A stretch of 5,128 nucleotides of DNA from a bacterium (GCA_027037705.1 JALVYZ010000042.1:1-5128); one strand, 5' to 3'; positions 1 through 4,484 are shown, counted from the stretch's first letter. Notes: generated by a model from the letters alone, not told the origin. Translations and numbers: made by a program.

Positions 1-256
1 TCTTAATAAAAGAGTGCAATATCACTATTTTTTGTCCTTTTTGATAGCAAAATATACTTCTTCCTATACCTTCTTTACCTTTTGCCCTTATTTCTAAAAG
101 TCCATTATCCAAATGCTTAATATAAGGTTCTCCTATAGCAGGACCAAGTTCTTGTATAAGCTCAAAAATATGTAACAACTTTGCTAAAATTTTTGGTGGA
201 AACTTTAAAGTTTCTTTTTCTACTTTTTCGTTAAAAAATAATATTTGCCATTTCAT
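1..256 (-). CDS. higB: HigB-like toxin (RelE/ParE superfamily, Gp49 type), 5' part; gene runs off the left edge
   Basis: About 85 codons are visible, read leftward from ATG at 256. The protein begins MKWQILFFNEKVEKE and contains LLEIRAKGKEGIGRSIF followed by a strand ending VILHSFIKK. The pattern L.E.RAKGK.G..R...C, then a VILH.F.KK strand, is typical of the phage-derived Gp49/HigB branch of the RelE toxins. These are ribosome-associated mRNA endonucleases paired with an HTH antitoxin (HigA). In this branch the toxin gene usually comes first, so the antitoxin should lie just beyond position 1; it is not visible. The last 20-30 residues, expected to be Lys/Arg-rich, are also missing. No Shine-Dalgarno precedes the ATG, and a candidate promoter would place the transcript start at about the ATG, so leaderless translation is possible. 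The gene lies outside the duplicated replicon. The family is fairly sure; the TA role is inferred from family. Confidence 0.8.
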   Translation of the reverse strand, partial: MKWQILFFNEKVEKETLKFPPKILAKLLHIFELIQELGPAIGEPYIKHLDNGLLEIRAKGKEGIGRSIFCYQKGQKIVILHSFIK

Positions 257-262
257 AATGCT

Positions 263-291
263 ATGTTATCAAAAATGATAACTTATTGCAA
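263..291 (-). promoter_or_regulatory. Candidate promoter and palindromic operator of the higB-like gene
   Basis: A perfect inverted repeat, GTTATCA-AAAA-TGATAAC (265-282), lies 8 bp upstream of the toxin start. On the minus strand a -35-like TTGCAA (291-286), a 17-bp spacer and a -10-like TAACAT (268-263) overlap it, putting the transcript start near 256. HigA and similar antitoxins repress their own operons through palindromes of this kind. The palindrome is seen; the regulator and promoter are inferred. Confidence 0.5.
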
Positions 292-341
292 ACAATTACT
301 TAACATAATTTTTTTACTATACAAAATGATATCGTATTGCA
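272..341 (+). repeat. Pair of 19-bp direct repeats bridging toxin operator and replicon edge
   Basis: AAAATGATAACTTATTGCA (272-290) recurs as AAAATGATATCGTATTGCA (323-341), 17 of 19 identical and 51 bp apart, about five helical turns. The first copy overlaps the palindrome upstream of higB. The second lies inside the duplicated unit, where its counterpart at 3323-3341 keeps only the distal part. It could be a second regulator site or a relic of the recombination that joined the TA region to the replicon. Confidence 0.45.
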
Positions 342-362
342 TATCCAAATAAACTGAGAAGT

Positions 363-491
363 AGTATAAAAATGAGTTTTTAAACTATAAATCCGATACA
401 ATTTAAGTATAATATAGTATAATTTTAGTATAAATAGTGTCTAAATTTAGTATAATGAGGTATATAAAATCGGCATAAAAAAGTAGTATAA
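363..491 (+). repeat. AGTATAA heptamer array, helically phased; candidate centromere or operator
   Basis: Exact AGTATAA occurs at 363, 406, 416, 427, 449 and 485. Variants are GGTATAT at 459 and GGCATAA at 472. Start-to-start steps from 406 are 10, 11, 22, 10, 13 and 13, so most sites face the same side of the helix. The array ends about 75 bp before the start codon of the HTH-coiled-coil gene. Par centromeres such as parC, and the pSK1 par upstream region, are short direct repeats placed this way. The GTATAA cores also resemble -10 elements and the region is very AT-rich, so a promoter cluster or an unwinding region are alternatives. The same spacing is kept in unit 2. The rest of 292-566 holds no gene that I can support. 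Confidence 0.6.
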
Positions 492-506
492 ATTTTGTTT
501 CAAAAA

Positions 507-559
507 ATGACGAAATTCACTCCCCTATTATAATAAATTAATAATTAAATTACTAGGAG
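507..559 (+). promoter_or_regulatory. Weak candidate promoter and clear RBS for the HTH-coiled-coil gene
   Basis: TATAAT at 529-534 has a poor -35 (ATGACG, 507-512) 16 bp upstream. The promoter is uncertain, and the unit 2 sequence here is even less like consensus. The ribosome binding site AGGAG (555-559), 7 nt before ATG 567, is strong and fixes the start; unit 2 has the same AGGAG at 3554-3558 with the same spacing. The promoter lies directly downstream of the AGTATAA array, which would suit autorepression by the protein it drives. Confidence 0.45.
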
Positions 560-566
560 CACTTGT

Positions 567-1160
567 ATGGAAGACTACAAATACTCAACAATTGAAGAAA
601 TTATCAAAAAAAATTCTCACCTAAAAAATGAAGAACTTGCAAAAAAAATTGGAAAAAGTATCTCTTGGGTAAAAGCCTTTAAAGCCTTTATGAGAGCTGA
701 AGACAAAGAAAAATATAGAGATACAAAAAATCCAATTTATAAAGCAATTTATAACATTTGGATTAAAGACCCAAAAGCTCAAAAAAAAGAAGAAGAAAAA
801 AATTTGATAAAAAAACTACAACAAAAATTAGAAGAGTGTGAAGACCTGCTGGAAGACTATGAAAATGATTTTTTTGAGTGCAGTGACAAATACAAAGAAC
901 TTAAAGAAAAATATGACTATCTCTTAAAAAACCTTGAAAAAGAAAAAGAAAAAATTGAAACTAAATTAAAAGAAAAATATTCACATCTTGTAGAAGAATG
1001 GGTTGAAGCAAAACACCAGTTAGAACAAGAAAAACTTGAATACTATGGAATGAAGAACGAATATTACCAAGATTACCGAAAATTAACATTGACTATTAAA
1101 GTATTGACAATTATTAGTGGAATAGAATTTATTATATGCTTATTTAAATTTACTCATTAA
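567..1160 (+). CDS. HTH-coiled coil-membrane anchor protein, copy 1; candidate single-protein plasmid segregation factor
   Basis: I do not recognise this 197-residue protein as a named family. Residues about 8-44 form a helix-turn-helix, with LKNEELAKKIGKSISWVKAF matching the recognition region of ParB/Spo0J- and KorB-like HTHs. Residues about 72-172 are a long Lys/Glu-rich coiled coil with Cys91 and Cys105. Residues about 175-195 are hydrophobic, so the chain could be tethered in the inner membrane with its DNA-binding end in the cytoplasm. The hydrophobic stretch carries Lys178 and Glu187 and a Cys191, all kept in copy 2. An AGTATAA array lies upstream and a replication origin downstream. 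HTH plus coiled coil beside direct repeats recalls the one-protein Par of pSK1, which has no such anchor that I know of. Alternatives are a membrane-bound repressor or a copy-number regulator. The domain layout is confident; the function is inferred. Confidence 0.75.
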   Translation: MEDYKYSTIEEIIKKNSHLKNEELAKKIGKSISWVKAFKAFMRAEDKEKYRDTKNPIYKAIYNIWIKDPKAQKKEEEKNLIKKLQQKLEECEDLLEDYENDFFECSDKYKELKEKYDYLLKNLEKEKEKIETKLKEKYSHLVEEWVEAKHQLEQEKLEYYGMKNEYYQDYRKLTLTIKVLTIISGIEFIICLFKFTH

Positions 1161-1179
1161 AAGCCATTTAGAGCGTTTT
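1160..1179 (+). repeat. Two 10-bp tandem repeats at the 3' end of copy 1 HTH gene
   Basis: AAAGCCATTT (1160-1169) is followed directly by AGAGCGTTTT (1170-1179). Unit 2 has three such 10-mers at the same place (4153-4182), so the number varies between copies. The first repeat begins on the last base of the stop codon. Confidence 0.4.
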
Positions 1180-1197
1180 TACCCCCTTTAGGCTATC

Positions 1198-1275
1198 TTA
1201 CCCCTTAAAATTCTCTCGCGTGGCTCAGAGGGGCTGGAAAGGGCATAAAATGAGCTATTTTTTTATAAGGGGTAA
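1198..1275 (+). ncRNA. Conserved structured element with GC-rich island; candidate RNA or nicking/origin structure
   Basis: A perfect 10-bp inverted repeat, TTACCCCTTA (1198-1207) and TAAGGGGTAA (1266-1275), encloses 58 bp. Inside, CTCTCGCGTGGCTCAGAG (1213-1230) can form a small hairpin (CTCT/AGAG). In unit 2 the next outer pair is C-G where unit 1 has T-G. The core 1213-1256 is identical in both units and about 57% GC in an otherwise very AT-rich sequence. No standard RNA family comes to mind. Conservation beyond that of the flanking coding coiled coil suggests selection on structure or on a DNA-binding site. It could be part of the transcript leaving the upstream gene, a small RNA, or a DNA element of the origin or transfer machinery. 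Confidence 0.45.
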
Positions 1276-1294
1276 TCTTAACTCAAAAAAGTAG
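1250..1294 (+). CDS. Possible 14-residue leader peptide (MSYFFIRGNLNSKK)
   Basis: ATG 1250 follows AAAGGG (1238-1243) with a 6-nt gap, an acceptable ribosome binding site. The ORF ends at TAG 1292-1294. Unit 2 keeps frame, length and sequence (MSYFFIRGNLSSKK), with one Asn/Ser change and a TAG-to-TAA stop swap. The 3' arm of the 10-bp inverted repeat lies inside the ORF, so a ribosome here would open that structure, as in attenuation leaders. Only 45 nt are involved and two sequences are compared, so this may be chance within a conserved element. Confidence 0.25.
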   Translation: MSYFFIRGNLNSKK

Positions 1295-1482
1295 CTTTAA
1301 AGAGAGACTAAAAAAAGACTTTCTTTAATCCAAAGACTTTCAATGTAATCCAAGAGCTTTTGGAAAATAATTCTCAAAATAGAGTTACGAAGTTAAGAAA
1401 AAGGGTCAAAGTCTCTATAAAGTCTCTTTGCTAAATAAAAGATACTTACCTTCTCTTAGTAGTAGTTTTATTTTTTCTTGAA
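1276..1482 (+). other. Conserved gene-less stretch with short internal repeats
   Basis: No credible ORF is seen on either strand. Across 1191-1405 the two units differ at only about five positions. Internal repeats include AAAGACTTTC at 1314-1323 and 1332-1341, TAATCC at 1326 and 1346 (20 bp apart), and AAAGTCTCT at 1408-1416 and 1419-1427. The last pair is altered in unit 2. The position between the segregation gene and the iterons suggests part of the origin or an untranslated RNA. Confidence 0.4.
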
Positions 1483-1522
1483 ATGTTAGTCCAAAAGCGT
1501 TAGCTTTTGGCTCACCTATTGG
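1483..1522 (+). other. Perfect 8-bp stem-loop with conserved flanks (hairpin family, member 1)
   Basis: ATGTTAGT precedes CCAAAAGC-GTTA-GCTTTTGG (1491-1510), followed by CTCACCTATTGG. Unit 2 has two related hairpins at 4485-4524 and 4544-4583 with the same flanks but different stems that still pair. No T-run follows, so it is not a terminator. AGCTTTTG here could also pair with CAAAAGCT at 1533-1540. A folded single-stranded DNA or an RNA structure is the likely object of selection. Confidence 0.6.
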
Positions 1523-1575
1523 ATAAACTTTTCAAAAGCTATTTACTTACGAATATTATATTAATATACTTACTT

Positions 1576-1601
1576 TACGCGCGCGCGCGCGCGCGTGTAT
1601 A
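1576..1601 (+). repeat. (CG)9 tract in a 26-bp alternating purine-pyrimidine run (Z-DNA prone)
   Basis: Nine CG dinucleotides (1578-1595) sit within T-ACG...CGTGTATA alternation. The unit 2 equivalent has four (4639-4646), so the tract length changes. A perfect AT palindrome TATATTAATATA (1557-1568) lies just upstream. The tract may absorb supercoiling beside the origin. A TATAAT at 1609-1614 follows, so length changes could also alter spacing of a weak promoter. Confidence 0.7.
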
Positions 1602-1644
1602 GTGTCTTATATAATATCTTGTAATATGTAATATGTTGGGGCTC

Positions 1645-1672
1645 AAAAAGTCCGAAATTTCGGGTTTTTTTT
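1645..1672. terminator. Bidirectional intrinsic terminator before the iterons
   Basis: The self-complementary CCGAAATTTCGG (1652-1663) is preceded by A5 (1645-1649) and followed by T8 (1665-1672). In unit 2 the stem is one pair stronger (CCCGAAATTTCGGG, 4702-4715). It would stop transcripts entering the iterons from the left, and any antisense transcript leaving them. Its conservation implies that the region to its left is transcribed. Confidence 0.75.
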
Positions 1673-1677
1673 ATTTT

Positions 1678-1797
1678 AACTATGACATTTTCAGGGTAAA
1701 CTATGACATTTTCAGGGTAAACTATGACATTTTCAGGGTGTGAACTATGACATTTTCAGGGTAAACTATGACATTTTCAGGGTAAACTATGACATAT
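1678..1797 (+). repeat. Iteron array of the replication origin: five 21-bp repeats plus a partial one
   Basis: Full iterons start at 1678, 1699, 1720, 1743 and 1764 with core ACTATGACATTTTCAGGGT. A partial one (AACTATGACAT) starts at 1785, and a further AACTATG follows at 1798. A 2-bp TG insert separates the third and fourth repeats (1741-1742); the rest are exactly 21 bp, two helical turns, apart. Rep_3 initiators bind such repeats to open the origin and also use them for copy-number control by pairing of Rep-bound origins. The rep gene begins 64 bp further on. The last base of repeats 1, 2, 4 and 5 is A; in unit 2 it is G. Confidence 0.9.
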
Positions 1798-1804
1798 AAC
1801 TATG

Positions 1805-1839
1805 TCTGTCTTGACAGAATATCATTTTTAATCTATAAT
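1805..1839 (+). promoter_or_regulatory. rep promoter with overlapping operator-like inverted repeat
   Basis: TTGACA (1811-1816), a 17-bp spacer and TATAAT (1834-1839) match the sigma70 consensus exactly. TCTGTC-TT-GACAGA (1805-1818) is a perfect inverted repeat that covers the -35. It follows an iteron-like AACTATG, so RepB dimers could bind here and repress rep, as known for RepA/RepE-type initiators. Transcription would start at about 1846, only some 15 nt before ATG 1861. Confidence 0.8.
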
Positions 1840-1860
1840 TCTTTTAAAAAAAGAGAGGAA

Positions 1861-2955
1861 ATGGCAAAATTCATTGAAGTTAATGGAAATTTAAAAGTCA
1901 GAAAAGCTGATTTAATAGTTAGAGCAAGATATAAATTAAATCCTTTAAGTTTAAAATTTATAACCACACTTATTGCAGGACTTAAAAGAAGTGATGATAT
2001 CAATGAAATTTATCAATTTAGAGTAAAAGATTTTAAAGAACTTACAAAATTAAAAAGAAAAGATTTATATTGGGCTGTAAAAGAAGCTCTAAAAGAACTT
2101 TTAGAAAAGCCTATTTATATACCAAAAGGTAAAACACCAGATGATAATAGCTTTTTAATGCTTAATTGGGTAGCAAGTGCAGAATATAAAGAAGGAGAAG
2201 GAATAGTTGAGTTTGAAATAAGTAATAAATTAAGACCATACCTTTTAGAAGCAAAAGAAAAATTTTTAAAATATAAACTTGAAAATATTCTACCACTTAA
2301 AAGTGGATATTCAATTAGAATGTATGAGATCTTAAAAGATTGGCTTGAACTTAATAGCAGATATGGAAATAAAGCTGAAAAAATTATTAAAGTAGATGAA
2401 TTAAGAGAAATACTTGAAATACCAAGAAGTTACCAATATGGAGATATAAAAAGAAGAATAATTGAAAAATCTAAAAAAGAACTAATAGAACACACAGACA
2501 TAATATTTGACTATGAAGAAATAAAAACAGGTAGAAAAGTGACTCATATAAAATTTATCATTCAACCAAATCCAAAAAAGAGCTTGCAGGAAAAGAAAAA
2601 AGCTCAAAATTATGATTTAAAAAGCCTAAAACACTTTGTATCTCTCTTAAGAAAGAATTATAGCGGAAATTATAGAACATTTGGATATAAAACAATAGAT
2701 AACAAAATTTATTGGCTAAAAATAAGTGGTGATGGTTTAATATATGGCACAGGAGAACACGGACTAAAAGATTTTAATTCTCTTGAAAGTGAAAAAATTT
2801 ATAAAATCTGGTATGAAATTGCAAAAGAAAATGAAGAATATTATGAACTACTAAAAAATGGTCTTGATTTTGAAGATGTTTATAAAAGAGATGCTGACTT
2901 TAGATTAAGTTTTAAGAAAATAATTGAGGAACTAAAAGAAAAAGGGAAAATATGA
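1861..2955 (+). CDS. repB: RepB replication initiator (Rep_3 family) with C-terminal extension
   Basis: This 364-residue protein binds the iterons just upstream and opens the plasmid origin. Residues about 10-115 match the first winged helix of Rep_3 initiators, including KADLIVRARYKLNPLSLKFI. Residues about 118-236 match the second, with the family's hallmark LKSGYSIRMYEILKDWL (146-162). Residues about 240-364 are an extra tail, beyond the usual 230-250 residue core, with KIYWLKISGDGLIYG in the middle and a charged helical end; I do not know its role. I chose ATG 1861 because it follows GAGAGG and because the in-frame ATG at 1789 lies inside the iterons, upstream of the promoter. The spacing to GAGG is short (2 nt). 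The stop overlaps the next gene by ATGA, so the two are probably translationally coupled. Confidence 0.93.
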   Translation: MAKFIEVNGNLKVRKADLIVRARYKLNPLSLKFITTLIAGLKRSDDINEIYQFRVKDFKELTKLKRKDLYWAVKEALKELLEKPIYIPKGKTPDDNSFLMLNWVASAEYKEGEGIVEFEISNKLRPYLLEAKEKFLKYKLENILPLKSGYSIRMYEILKDWLELNSRYGNKAEKIIKVDELREILEIPRSYQYGDIKRRIIEKSKKELIEHTDIIFDYEEIKTGRKVTHIKFIIQPNPKKSLQEKKKAQNYDLKSLKHFVSLLRKNYSGNYRTFGYKTIDNKIYWLKISGDGLIYGTGEHGLKDFNSLESEKIYKIWYEIAKENEEYYELLKNGLDFEDVYKRDADFRLSFKKIIEELKEKGKI

Positions 2956-3182
2956 GTAAATTAGATAAACAAAAAGAAAAAGTCTCAAATTATAGACTTA
3001 TTTGGGGTTTAACTCTGACAGCTCTTTTTGGAATGATAGCATTTATATTCAATTCATTTGATAAATTACCTTTAGTCAAGCAATATTTGGTAACTTTTGG
3101 ATTTGTTGCTATAATCGTTATAGTCTTATATTTGAGTTGGAAACTCAAAAAAGAAACTGATAAATTGGAGGATTTAGAATGA
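2952..3182 (+). CDS. Small membrane protein, two predicted transmembrane helices
   Basis: This 76-residue protein is not a family I can name. A short charged N-terminus (MSKLDKQKEK) precedes two hydrophobic spans at about 15-35 and 43-63, separated by NSFDKLPLVKQ. The tail KLKKETDKLEDLE is charged and could be a short coiled coil. The positive charge just after each span suggests a helical hairpin in the inner membrane. The start overlaps the rep stop (ATGA) and has AAGGG 5 nt upstream, so expression follows rep. It could anchor replication or segregation proteins, act as a holin- or toxin-like protein, or serve exclusion. No signal peptide cleavage site is evident. Confidence 0.7.
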   Translation: MSKLDKQKEKVSNYRLIWGLTLTALFGMIAFIFNSFDKLPLVKQYLVTFGFVAIIVIVLYLSWKLKKETDKLEDLE

Positions 3183-3280
3183 ATGGGATACTATTAGGAA
3201 TAGTTGGAGGATTAATTGCATTAATAGGAATTATTGTAATTTTTAATCAAGAGAAACATTCTGCAGAACATAAAAAATAA
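3179..3280 (+). CDS. 33-residue single-span membrane miniprotein
   Basis: The protein starts MNGILLGIVGGLIALIGIIV and ends in a polar tail rich in Lys and His (QEKHSAEHKK). One hydrophobic span covers residues about 3-22, with glycines at 7, 10, 11 and 17 that include a GxxxG. It opens with an ATGA overlap with the preceding stop and has a perfect GGAGG (3167-3171) 7 nt upstream, which makes translation likely despite its size. It is the third gene of a rep operon of overlapping genes. The glycine pattern favours helix-helix packing, perhaps with the 76-residue protein. The size and shape also resemble small type I toxins or phage/plasmid membrane peptides. Function unknown. Confidence 0.6.
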   Translation: MNGILLGIVGGLIALIGIIVIFNQEKHSAEHKK

Positions 3281-3364
3281 TTTTTTTTGTTAAATTTACT
3301 TAACATAATATATTTACTATATAATAAGATATCATATTGCATATCCAAACATAATGAAGAATAT

Positions 3365-3493
3365 AGTATAAAAACAAACTTTTAAATATTGAACTCTATA
3401 TAATTTAGGTATAATCTAGTATGATTTTAGTATAAGCAATGGCAAAATTTAGTATAATAGGGTATATAAAATCTGTATAAAAAAGTAGTATAA
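3365..3493 (+). repeat. AGTATAA heptamer array of unit 2
   Basis: Sites start at 3365, 3408 (GGTATAA), 3418 (AGTATGA), 3429, 3451, 3461 (GGTATAT), 3474 (TGTATAA) and 3487. The steps 10, 11, 22, 10, 13 and 13 from 3408 are identical to unit 1, while bases between the sites have changed (for example 3436-3447 against 434-445). Conserved spacing with drifting linkers points to protein binding. The rest of 3281-3565 is AT-rich without a gene; AGGAG at 3554-3558 is the ribosome binding site of the next gene. Confidence 0.6.
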
Positions 3494-3565
3494 ATTTTGT
3501 TTCAAAAAATGATGAATTTCATTTCCCCATATTATATATAAAATATTATTACTAGGAGAACTTGT

Positions 3566-4153
3566 ATGGAAGACTACAAATACTCAACAATTGAAGAAAT
3601 TATCAAAAAAAATTCCCACCTAAAAAATGAAGAACTTGCAAAAAAAATTGGTAAAAGTATCTCTTGGGTAAAAGCCTTTAAGGCTTTTATGAGAGCTGAA
3701 AACAAAGAAAAATATAAAGATACAAAAAATCCTATTTACAAAGCAATCTATAATATTTGGATTAAAGACCCAAAAGCTCAAAAAAAAGAAGAAGAAAAAA
3801 ACTTGTTAAAAAAACTACAACAAGAATTAGGAGAATGTAAAAAACTGCTGAAATACTATGAAAATGATTTTTCTGAATGCAAAGACCAATACAAAAAACT
3901 AAAAAAAGACTATGACTATCTTTTGAAAAACTTTGAGAAAGAAAAAGAAAAAATTGAAAATAAATTAAAAGAAAAATACTCATATGTTGGAAAAGAATGG
4001 CTTAAAGCAAAAAACGAATTAGAAGAGGAAAAACTCAAATATTATGCAATGAGAGATGAATATTATGAAAACGAAAGAAATTTAAAATTGACTATTAAAA
4101 CGTTGATAATTATTATCGTATTGGAAACTATTATGTGTATTTTTAAACATTAA
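3566..4153 (+). CDS. HTH-coiled coil-membrane anchor protein, copy 2
   Basis: This 195-residue protein is homologous to the one at 567-1160. The first 80 residues differ at only two positions (46 D/N, 51 R/K) and most base changes there are silent, so the DNA-binding half is under purifying selection. From residue 81 about 42 of 115 aligned residues differ. Many are charge reversals in the coiled coil: E92K, D93K, E96K, E111K, E114K, E143K, E147K and E158K, with K87E and K115D the other way. Cys91, Cys105, Lys178, Glu187 and Cys191 are kept, and the anchor (about 175-193) is more hydrophobic (TLIIIIVLETIMCIF). It has the same ribosome binding site and spacing as copy 1. I infer the same DNA site but separate self-association. 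Confidence 0.75.
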   Translation: MEDYKYSTIEEIIKKNSHLKNEELAKKIGKSISWVKAFKAFMRAENKEKYKDTKNPIYKAIYNIWIKDPKAQKKEEEKNLLKKLQQELGECKKLLKYYENDFSECKDQYKKLKKDYDYLLKNFEKEKEKIENKLKEKYSYVGKEWLKAKNELEEEKLKYYAMRDEYYENERNLKLTIKTLIIIIVLETIMCIFKH

Positions 4154-4182
4154 AAGCTATTTAAAGCCATTTAGAGCCATTT
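4153..4182 (+). repeat. Three 10-bp tandem repeats after copy 2 HTH gene
   Basis: AAAGCTATTT, AAAGCCATTT and AGAGCCATTT follow one another without gaps. Unit 1 has two. The period equals one helical turn. Slippage or a small binding site are both possible. Confidence 0.45.
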
Positions 4183-4200
4183 TAACCCTTTTAGGCTATC

Positions 4201-4278
4201 TTACCCCTTAAAAACCTCTCGCGTGGCTCAGAGGGGCTGGAAAGGGCATAAAATGAGCTATTTTTTTATAAGGGGTAA
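4201..4278 (+). ncRNA. Conserved structured element of unit 2
   Basis: TTACCCCTTA (4201-4210) pairs with TAAGGGGTAA (4269-4278), as in unit 1, around the same GC-rich core. The inner hairpin is CCTCT/AGAGG, one pair better than in unit 1. GAGCTA (4256-4260 region) can also pair with TAGCTC about 4281-4287. No known RNA family is recognised. Confidence 0.45.
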
Positions 4279-4297
4279 TCTTAGCTCAAAAAAGTAA
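4253..4297 (+). CDS. Possible 14-residue leader peptide, copy 2 (MSYFFIRGNLSSKK)
   Basis: This matches the ORF at 1250-1294 in frame, length and AAAGGG ribosome binding site, with stop TAA instead of TAG. See that entry for the case and the doubts. Confidence 0.25.
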   Translation: MSYFFIRGNLSSKK

Positions 4298-4484
4298 CTT
4301 TAAAGAGAGACTAAAAAAAGACTTTCCTTAATCCAAAGACTTTCAATGTAATCCAAGAGCTTTTGGAAAATAATTCTCAAAATAGAGTTACGAAGTTAAG
4401 AAAAAGGGTCAAAGCCTTATAAAGTTTCTTTTCTCAATAAAAGATACTTACCTTCCCTTAGCAGTAGTTTTATTTTTTCTTGAA
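4279..4484 (+). other. Conserved gene-less stretch of unit 2
   Basis: Counterpart of 1276-1482. It keeps the AAAGACTTTC pair and both TAATCC sites. The AAAGTCTCT pair is replaced by AAAGCCTTA and AAAGTTTCT. No ORF is supported on either strand. Confidence 0.35.

Larger units (their letters stand above)
296..3295 (+). repeat. Replicon unit 1 (about 3.0 kb) of a tandem duplication
   Basis: From about 296 onward (TTACTTAACATAAT) the sequence has a colinear homologue beginning about 3296, offset 2999-3002 through the first gene and 3051 by the rep gene. The unit holds the AGTATAA array, the HTH-coiled-coil gene, the structured non-coding stretch, iterons, rep and two small membrane genes. Left of 296 the two copies have different neighbours: the toxin gene for unit 1 and the end of the rep operon for unit 2. 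It could be a tandem duplication, a cointegrate of two related 3-kb plasmids, or a multireplicon plasmid. Confidence 0.9.

Noticed and set aside
434-470. Possible Xer/dif-like recombination site around TTTAGTATAATGAGG
   Set aside because: Arms are not a good inverted pair with a 6-8 bp centre and the motif is explained by the AGTATAA array.
1483-1522. Hairpin read as an intrinsic terminator
   Set aside because: No T-run follows on either strand; the fixed flanks are not terminator-like.
1515-1530. DnaA box on the minus strand (TTTATCCAA)
   Set aside because: Only 7 of 9 bases fit TTATCCACA; such matches are expected by chance in AT-rich DNA, though it is conserved in unit 2.
1678-1797. CRISPR array
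   Set aside because: The 21-bp repeats abut with no spacers and sit before a Rep_3 gene; they are iterons.
1789-1860. In-frame upstream ATG that would lengthen RepB by 24 residues
   Set aside because: It lies inside the last iteron and upstream of the TTGACA/TATAAT promoter; the transcript from that promoter cannot include it, and ATG 1861 has its own ribosome binding site and the family N-terminus.
3268-3290. Terminator after the rep operon (A6/T8)
   Set aside because: The pairing is A-T only with no GC stem, too weak to call.
296-3560. Tandem copies as an assembly artefact of a circular plasmid
   Set aside because: The copies differ by many silent and amino-acid changes, an added hairpin and repeat-number changes, which a wrap-around artefact would not create; a chimera of two plasmids remains possible.
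3762-3983. 73-codon minus-strand ORF
   Set aside because: It lies opposite the Lys/Glu-rich coiled coil of the HTH gene; its Phe/Leu/Ser-rich sequence is the expected antisense shadow, and the coding strand has homology and a ribosome binding site.
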